Assembly (NCBI GenBank): GCA_002179805.1 | Contig: NAVB01001353.1 | Span: 1-13,460, forward strand | Reading direction: 5' to 3' | Origin: Acanthamoeba lenticulata | Taxonomy: Eukaryota; Discosea; Longamoebia; Acanthamoebidae | Length of the DNA stretch: 13,460 bases | In this document: positions 13,351 to 13,460 of the stretch, in pieces | Layout: each line of letters begins with the position of its first letter | Numbering within the stretch: the first letter of the stretch is position 1 | The notes under the pieces: model-generated | What the model saw: the letters and a program-made list of their open reading frames with translations, nothing else | Databases searched by the model: none | What the model was told of the DNA's origin: nothing | Position numbers and translations under genes: made by a program

Positions 13351-13460
13351 CTGCTCTCCGTTCATGCCGCACGCACAAGCCATCACCACGAACATTAGTT
13401 TACTCCCAAATAAGAATAACAAAGGATATAAAAGAAATGCTAAATAATGATATTAGCGTC

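Overview
The window looks like nuclear DNA of a compact, intron-rich protist. An Acanthamoeba-type amoeba is the best guess, as an inference from style: very GC-rich exons with C/G at third positions, many short GT-AG introns of about 65-130 nt (often AT-rich), AATAAA signals 25-110 nt after stop codons, and gaps of only about 100-350 bp between genes. No phage, plasmid, CRISPR or bacterial operon signal is visible.

Layout. 48-1068 (+): last four exons of a P-loop NTPase / 2-phosphoglycerate-kinase-like protein of the plant LPA1 type. 1188-3168 (-): complete three-exon SRPK-type kinase, 603 aa. 3305-7948 (+): complete 15-exon RNA polymerase III second-largest subunit, 1128 aa, whose exons join in frame and align end to end with the family. 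8303-8630 (+): two-exon Pmp3/UPF0057 membrane peptide. 8728-9152 (-): two-exon LYR-motif SDHAF3/ACN9 assembly factor. 9871-11193 (+): intronless type I membrane protein with signal peptide, four-cysteine ectodomain, Ser/Pro/Ala-rich stalk, one membrane span and a 40-residue tail. About 11727-12181 (+): a 5'-truncated, frameshifted duplicate of that gene's 3' half. 12614-13350 (-): last four exons of an MST/GCK-type STE20 kinase that continues beyond the window.

The genes do not form an obvious pathway. Pol III transcription, splicing-factor phosphorylation, stress-related membrane biology, succinate dehydrogenase assembly and Hippo-like signalling sit side by side, as is usual in compact protist genomes. 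The shortest shared control region is the 136 bp between the divergent SRPK and RPC2 starts.

The most unusual material lies outside the conserved genes: a 79-bp repeat about 95% identical in two places, one copy exactly at the truncation point of the duplicated membrane-protein gene; a possible pseudoknot with two enclosed hairpins in the 5' flank of the Pmp3 gene; a tandem 20-bp repeat with a TGACGT core in an RPC2 intron, echoed in a second intron; and a stop-free, 3n-length intron in the STE20 kinase that itself reads like a kinase subdomain IX motif. I saw no convincing new multi-gene system.
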